Positions 60,291-64,000 of a stretch of DNA of 64,000 nt are shown one piece after another. The stretch spans positions 1 to 64,000 of the forward strand of contig NZ_JAUMKB010000006.1 of the NCBI RefSeq assembly GCF_030519375.1, given 5' to 3'. Numbering within the stretch: the stretch's first letter is position 1; each line of letters starts with the position of its first letter. Both the position numbers and the translations under genes were made by a program. This stretch comes from Mucilaginibacter tolerans (GTDB lineage: Bacteria; Bacteroidota; Bacteroidia; Sphingobacteriales; Sphingobacteriaceae). A model generated the notes under the pieces. The model made no database searches. It was not told the DNA's origin and saw nothing but the letters and a program-made list of their open reading frames with translations.

Positions 60291-60464
60291 TCTCAAGGGG
60301 TGCCTTGCTTTGAGCGATCAAACTGAAAGACAGGCTGAGATCAAACCCATTGTTGTGAGTTGTGAATAGTGAATGGTGAATTAAGTTTTACAAAACTAAT
60401 GACCATTGACTACTGACCAATGACCAACATACACCTGATCCGGGTAATGCCGGCGTAGGGAGAG
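60291..60464 (+). ncRNA. TPP (thiamine pyrophosphate) riboswitch with enlarged P3 arm
   Basis: The conserved TPP aptamer pieces are in order: GGGGTGCC (60297-60304), CTGAGA (60335-60340), ACCTGATC (60433-60440), then GGGTAATGCCGGCGTAGGGA (60442-60461). TCTC at the 5' end pairs with GAGA at the 3' end as P1. The segment between CTGAGA and ACCTGATC (P3 region) is 92 nt, much longer than the usual few tens of nt, because tandem repeats fill it. A stem (60481-60506) downstream may be the expression platform. Confidence 0.95.
60354..60430 (+). repeat. TGAATAGTGAATGG / TGACCATTGACTACTG repeats inside the riboswitch P3
   Basis: Units TTGTGAATAGTGAATGGTG then AATGACCATTGACTACTGA, CCAATGACCA. The two sides are near reverse complements (TAGTGAATGGTGAATT against AATGACCATTGACTA), so the repeat forms a hairpin on top of P3. 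The unit is that of the glpK-glpF repeat. Confidence 0.8.
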
Positions 60465-60480
60465 GTAAAAGTTAAGTGTA

Positions 60481-60506
60481 CTGCGCATTCCAACCCTGGT
60501 GTGCAG
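60481..60506 (+). promoter_or_regulatory. Possible expression-platform hairpin
   Basis: CTGCGCA (60481-60487) pairs with TGTGCAG (60500-60506), between the aptamer and the start codon. It lacks a long T tract, so control of translation is more likely than termination. Confidence 0.4.
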
Positions 60507-60536
60507 ATGGTTTAACAAGTTTTATTTATTCACATT

Positions 60537-62924
60537 TTGAAAAATTTATTTGCGGCGTTATTCGCCCTGTTGTTGCCTGTCCTGGCAACGGCCCAGTTTT
60601 CCATTTCAGGAAAAATCACCGATCTGCAAACCGGAGCTACTTTGCCCGGAGCCACCATTTCCATTAATCCTGCATTAACTACCGTTTCAGATGCGCAGGG
60701 TGTTTACAAGTTCGGCAACGTTCCAAACGGCAACTATGTGCTTAAAGTTAGCTATATCGGGTATCAGACAGTCGAGAAGCAGATTGCATTAAGTGCCAAT
60801 CTTACACTGAATATCACGTTAACTACCAGCAGCCAAATGACCGAAGAAGTTACGGTAAGCGCAACACGCGCGTCAAACAATTCCCCGACTGCCTTTACCA
60901 ATCTGAACAAGAAGGATATCGAGAAAAACAACTCAGGCAGAGGCTTCGAGTATTTGCTGGAACAAACGCCATCAACCGTAGTTACATCAAATGCAGGTGC
61001 CGGGGTTGGTTATACCAGTATCCGCATACGAGGGTCAGACGCTACCCGGACAAATGTTACATTGAATGGCATACCACTGAATGATGCAGAAGATCAAGGT
61101 GTATACTTTGTCGATCTGCCTGATTTGGCATCGTCAGTTGATAATATACAAGTACAACGTGGTGTAGGCACATCTACCAACGGTGCAGGCGCATTCGGGG
61201 CCAGTATCAACATTCAGACCACAACCCGCCATGATACTGCTTATGCTGAACTGAATAATTCTGCCGGATCATATGGTACAATTAGAAATGCCGTTAATGT
61301 GGGCACAGGCTTGCTTGGCGGCCATTTCAGTTTTGACGGGCGCTTGTCGAGAATGAATTCAGATGGTTATATCGACAGGGCGTTTTCTCATCTTAAATCC
61401 TATTTCCTGAGTGGCGCCTATTACGGTAAGAATAGTGTTGTTCGCCTAAACGTCTTCTCAGGTTATGAGCAAACTTACCAGGCCTGGGATGGTGTAGCAG
61501 AAGATATTCTAAAGGCTGGAGACCGCAGATACAATGAACTGGGTGCCATTAACTCAAGCAATAGCTTTTATAAAAATCAAACCGATAACTACACCCAAAA
61601 CTATTACCAGTTGCTTTACGACCAGCAGCTCGGCAGCAAGTTTTCATTTAGCGGAGCTTTGCACTATACCAAAGGCTCCGGTTATTACGAGGAATATAAA
61701 AATGCCGATTCGCTGAAAAATTATGGCATAACCCCGGTTACCATTGGCGGTACTACCATTGAGACTACCGACTTGGTGCGTCGTTTATGGCTGAATAACG
61801 ATTTTTATGGGCTCACCTATAATTTAAATTACAAGCCTGACGACAAGTTAAAAATGACACTTGGCGGCGCTTATAATGAGTACAAAGGGGCACATTATAA
61901 CAATCTTGAATGGACCCAGGAAAGCACCAACGTTCCGCCCGATTATGAATATGAGCGTGATAATGCTAAAAAAACCGACTTTAATATTTTTGGCCGTGCA
62001 GAGTATCATGTTGGCAAAGTGCTGTTTTATGGCGATCTTCAATACAGGCATATCTATTACTCTTTCTTAGGCTTTGATGCGACCTTGAACAGTGCGCAGC
62101 AATCAGTCCAGCTTAATTTCTTCAACCCGAAGGCGGGTATTACTTATGAAATCGATCAGCATAGTAACGTTTATGCCTCAATCGCAGTCGGGAACCACGA
62201 ACCTAACCGCAGCGACTATACTGGCTCATCGCCACAAGACCGCCCTAAGCCGGAGAACCTGAAAGATCTGGAGATAGGATACCGCTACAGCGAGCCAACC
62301 TTCAGCGCCAGCATCAACGGTTTTTATATGCTTTATAAAAATCAACTGGTACTGACTGGTAAACTTGATACTGTTGGGGAAGCTATCCGCACCAATATAA
62401 AAGACAGCTACCGGGCAGGTATTGAAGCCAGCGCCAGAATAAAAATTGCTGAGCCCCTAAGCTGGTCGGTAAATGCGACCATAAGCACTAATAAGGTAAA
62501 GAATTTCCCGCAGTATCTTCAAAACGATGCCGGAACAATTGATCTTATACAGTACAAAAAGACTGATATCGCCTATTCACCTGATTTTGTAGGATCAAGC
62601 GTGATCAGCTACCGGCCCGTAAAAAACGCCGAGATCGCTTTTATCAGCAAATATGTAAGCAGGCAATACCTGGATAATACTTCAACGTTGAGCCGTTCAT
62701 TAGATGCATACTTTGTAAACGATGTCCGCCTTAATTATAACTTCAGTATTAAAGGCATTAAGAATGTTGGCGTGGGATTGTTGATTAATAATATATTCAG
62801 CAAAAAATACGAGTCGGACGGCGCAACCTATCCTGATATAGAAGGCGGCAAGGTAGTGAACTATAATTACTTTTTCCCGCAAGCGCCGATCAACTTACTG
62901 GCTTCGCTGAATCTTAAATTTTAA
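60537..62924 (+). CDS. TonB-dependent receptor under TPP riboswitch control, TTG start
   Basis: 795 residues. The start is TTG at 60537: it gives a signal peptide (MKNLFAALFALLLPVLATAQ), and no in-frame ATG precedes it. A carboxypeptidase-like domain (about 22-105, SISGKITDLQTGATLPGATI) precedes the plug (about 115-230, SIRIRGSDATRTNVTLNGIP, VQRGVGTSTNGAGAFGASIN) and a 22-strand barrel ending in LLASLNLKF. The riboswitch and the PnuT-type gene 4 bp downstream point to thiamine or a precursor as the ligand. Similar receptors with TPP elements are known in Bacteroidota. Confidence 0.9.
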   Translation: MKNLFAALFALLLPVLATAQFSISGKITDLQTGATLPGATISINPALTTVSDAQGVYKFGNVPNGNYVLKVSYIGYQTVEKQIALSANLTLNITLTTSSQMTEEVTVSATRASNNSPTAFTNLNKKDIEKNNSGRGFEYLLEQTPSTVVTSNAGAGVGYTSIRIRGSDATRTNVTLNGIPLNDAEDQGVYFVDLPDLASSVDNIQVQRGVGTSTNGAGAFGASINIQTTTRHDTAYAELNNSAGSYGTIRNAVNVGTGLLGGHFSFDGRLSRMNSDGYIDRAFSHLKSYFLSGAYYGKNSVVRLNVFSGYEQTYQAWDGVAEDILKAGDRRYNELGAINSSNSFYKNQTDNYTQNYYQLLYDQQLGSKFSFSGALHYTKGSGYYEEYKNADSLKNYGITPVTIGGTTIETTDLVRRLWLNNDFYGLTYNLNYKPDDKLKMTLGGAYNEYKGAHYNNLEWTQESTNVPPDYEYERDNAKKTDFNIFGRAEYHVGKVLFYGDLQYRHIYYSFLGFDATLNSAQQSVQLNFFNPKAGITYEIDQHSNVYASIAVGNHEPNRSDYTGSSPQDRPKPENLKDLEIGYRYSEPTFSASINGFYMLYKNQLVLTGKLDTVGEAIRTNIKDSYRAGIEASARIKIAEPLSWSVNATISTNKVKNFPQYLQNDAGTIDLIQYKKTDIAYSPDFVGSSVISYRPVKNAEIAFISKYVSRQYLDNTSTLSRSLDAYFVNDVRLNYNFSIKGIKNVGVGLLINNIFSKKYESDGATYPDIEGGKVVNYNYFFPQAPINLLASLNLKF

Positions 62925-62928
62925 GGTT

Positions 62929-63564
62929 ATGCATCACTGGATAACACTTTTTGAAGAACAAATAAAGGAGACCACCTGGCTGCAGTGGGCAGCGGTTGTG
63001 CTTGGTGTAGCCGAAGTGTTGTTTGCCCGCGTGAACAATATCTGGTTGTATCCAACGGGTATTGCGGGTACAGTAATCTCCATTTACCTGTTACTGGCAG
63101 TACAATTATATGCCGAGTCTGCGCTCAATTTGTACTACCTGCTGATGAGTATTTATGGCTGGATCCATTGGATAAATAAGAGAAACGAACCACCGGTAAA
63201 AATTACCTGGTGCAAGGGTAGGGAATGGACAATCAGTCTCGCTATAACATTTGTTGGCTGGCTGGTATTGTATCTGCTGCTTAAAAACTTTACACCATCA
63301 AACGTTCCGGTTTGGGATGCATGGGTTTCATCAACTGCCTGGGCAGGGATGTGGCTGCTAGCTCGCCGAAAAATAGAGAATTGGATATTTTTAAACATCT
63401 CTAATCTGTTCGCAATCCCTTTATTGTTTTATAAGGGGCTGCCGATGTTCGCCGTCCTTACCTTGTTCCTGTTTATTGTTGCTTTTTGGGGATTCTTTGA
63501 ATGGAAGGGCATCCTTAAGAAAGAGAAATCAACTTTATCTGTTAATCCGGTAATAGCAGCGTAA
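62929..63564 (+). CDS. pnuT: PnuC-family transporter, thiamine type (PnuT)
   Basis: 211 residues with about seven membrane helices and PnuC-family features (ITLFEEQIKETTWLQWAAVV then LGVAEVLFARVNNIWLYPTG, then SALNLYYLLMSIYGWIHW). PnuC proteins pass nicotinamide riboside; the PnuT branch moves thiamine by facilitated diffusion and is marked by linkage to TPP riboswitches, as here. It follows the receptor by 4 bp. The specificity rests on context. Confidence 0.85.
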   Translation: MHHWITLFEEQIKETTWLQWAAVVLGVAEVLFARVNNIWLYPTGIAGTVISIYLLLAVQLYAESALNLYYLLMSIYGWIHWINKRNEPPVKITWCKGREWTISLAITFVGWLVLYLLLKNFTPSNVPVWDAWVSSTAWAGMWLLARRKIENWIFLNISNLFAIPLLFYKGLPMFAVLTLFLFIVAFWGFFEWKGILKKEKSTLSVNPVIAA

Positions 63565-63565
63565 A

Positions 63566-64000
63566 ATGGAAATCAAACACCCTTCATTTTATTTAGAGCC
63601 TGATTGGGTAAAGATTATCCGTGACAGAGCCTCCGAAGCAGAAAGCATGGCCATGCTCCATCCCGATCAATTAGCTATCATCTATGATCAAGCTTGGTTT
63701 AAGATATTAGTACCCGCCGTGTATTCAGGCCGTGAGCTATCTATTCCCGAACTTGTCCGTCTCGAAGAAAGTATCAGTTGGGCAGATGGCAGTGTGGGTT
63801 GGGTAGTTACGCTTTGCTGCGGTGCAGGTTGGTTCGGCGGTTTTTTACACCCAGACAAAGCTAAGGCTATTTTTAATAACCCGCTGGTTTGCTTGGCTGG
63901 AAGTGGCGCAGCAACCGGCACCGCCACTATCGCAGATAACGGCTATGTCATCAATGGCACCTGGAAATATGCCAGCGGTGCACATCACGCTACTCATTTT
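63566..64000 (+). CDS. Acyl-CoA dehydrogenase-like flavoenzyme, cut by window end
   Basis: 145 residues are seen, from the ATG at 63566 (1 bp after the PnuT stop) to the window edge. Features fit the acyl-CoA dehydrogenase/group D flavin monooxygenase fold: an N-terminal helical part (DQLAIIYDQAWFKILVPAVY then SGRELSIPELVRLEESIS), WADGSVGWVVTLCCGAGWFG, and the beta part ATIADNGYVINGTWKYASGA. The position in a TPP-controlled operon suggests thiamine precursor chemistry, but this is unknown. The last part with the flavin site is missing. Confidence 0.72.
   Translation, partial: MEIKHPSFYLEPDWVKIIRDRASEAESMAMLHPDQLAIIYDQAWFKILVPAVYSGRELSIPELVRLEESISWADGSVGWVVTLCCGAGWFGGFLHPDKAKAIFNNPLVCLAGSGAATGTATIADNGYVINGTWKYASGAHHATHF

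Noticed and set aside
1-64000. tRNA, rRNA, tmRNA or RNase P genes
   Set aside because: Gaps between genes were read for T-loop GGTTCGA-type and other core motifs; none gave a credible fold. A covariance-model search would be decisive.

Overview
The window looks like chromosomal DNA of a Bacteroidota member of the Sphingobacteriaceae, most like Mucilaginibacter or Pedobacter. I place it from gene content: two TonB-dependent receptors with carboxypeptidase-like N-terminal domains, DUF4270 and DUF4920 proteins, an S9 dipeptidyl peptidase, and a CarB without its C-terminal domain. The repeated -7 promoter element TAnnTTTG, which is specific to this phylum, agrees. No rRNA, tRNA or CRISPR array was seen. 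The only transposon is the end of an IS3-type element at the left edge.

Layout. 1-5000: IS end, DUF1801 protein, fatty-acid desaturase, S41 lipoprotein protease, GPH-type symporter, acetyltransferase. 5085-8678: the most notable locus. A molybdopterin oxidoreductase, a b-type cytochrome and a DUF1223 thiol protein are transcribed divergently from an ECF sigma factor, a small zinc anti-sigma protein and a secreted methionine-rich peptide. Three identical bipartite promoters (TGTAAGG-N15-CGACTAA) sit before the DUF1223 gene, the sigma gene and the peptide gene, so all six genes look like one regulon. The parts match the Azospira SigF/NrsF/MrpX/YedYZ hypochlorite-scavenging logic. 8719-17617: acetyltransferase, hisS, YceH, two related secreted proteins, a YycJ-like hydrolase, a 57-aa cysteine protein and a large AsmA protein, with two inverted copies of a 113-bp palindromic repeat. 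17916-21884: glpD-glpK-glpF glycerol operon. 22151-24726: a small Cys-tailed protein, a polytopic membrane protein, a histidine kinase and a response regulator. 24829-27421: csaA, tadA, superoxide dismutase and an alcohol-dehydrogenase-like protein.

27483-32205: siderophore-type TonB receptor and PepSY reductase behind a promoter flanked by two Fur-like palindromes, next to oxyR. 32429-38633: glmS, DUF4270 plus a single-domain starch synthase, and panC-panD. 38988-44588: carB, an unknown membrane protein, DUF4920 and an NHL lipoprotein. 44650-50889: radA, an RNase E/G protein, a 29-aa basic protein, a TPR protein, HU, mutY and ssb. 50965-60127: DPP IV-like peptidase, serine hydrolase, a small membrane-protein cluster with tandem zinc ribbons, M20 amidohydrolase and aspS. 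60291-64000: a TPP riboswitch controlling a TonB receptor, PnuT-type transporter and a flavin acyl-CoA-dehydrogenase-like enzyme, read as a thiamine uptake or salvage operon.

A second window-wide theme is a set of short degenerate tandem repeats with 7-12 nt units (TTCCGAC, TGACTATTCAC, CGATTTACGA types). They sit between genes, inside the riboswitch P3 arm, next to several promoters, and once in frame inside radA. Several genes (hisS, csaA, panD, mutY) have a -7 element only 4-6 nt before ATG and may be leaderless.
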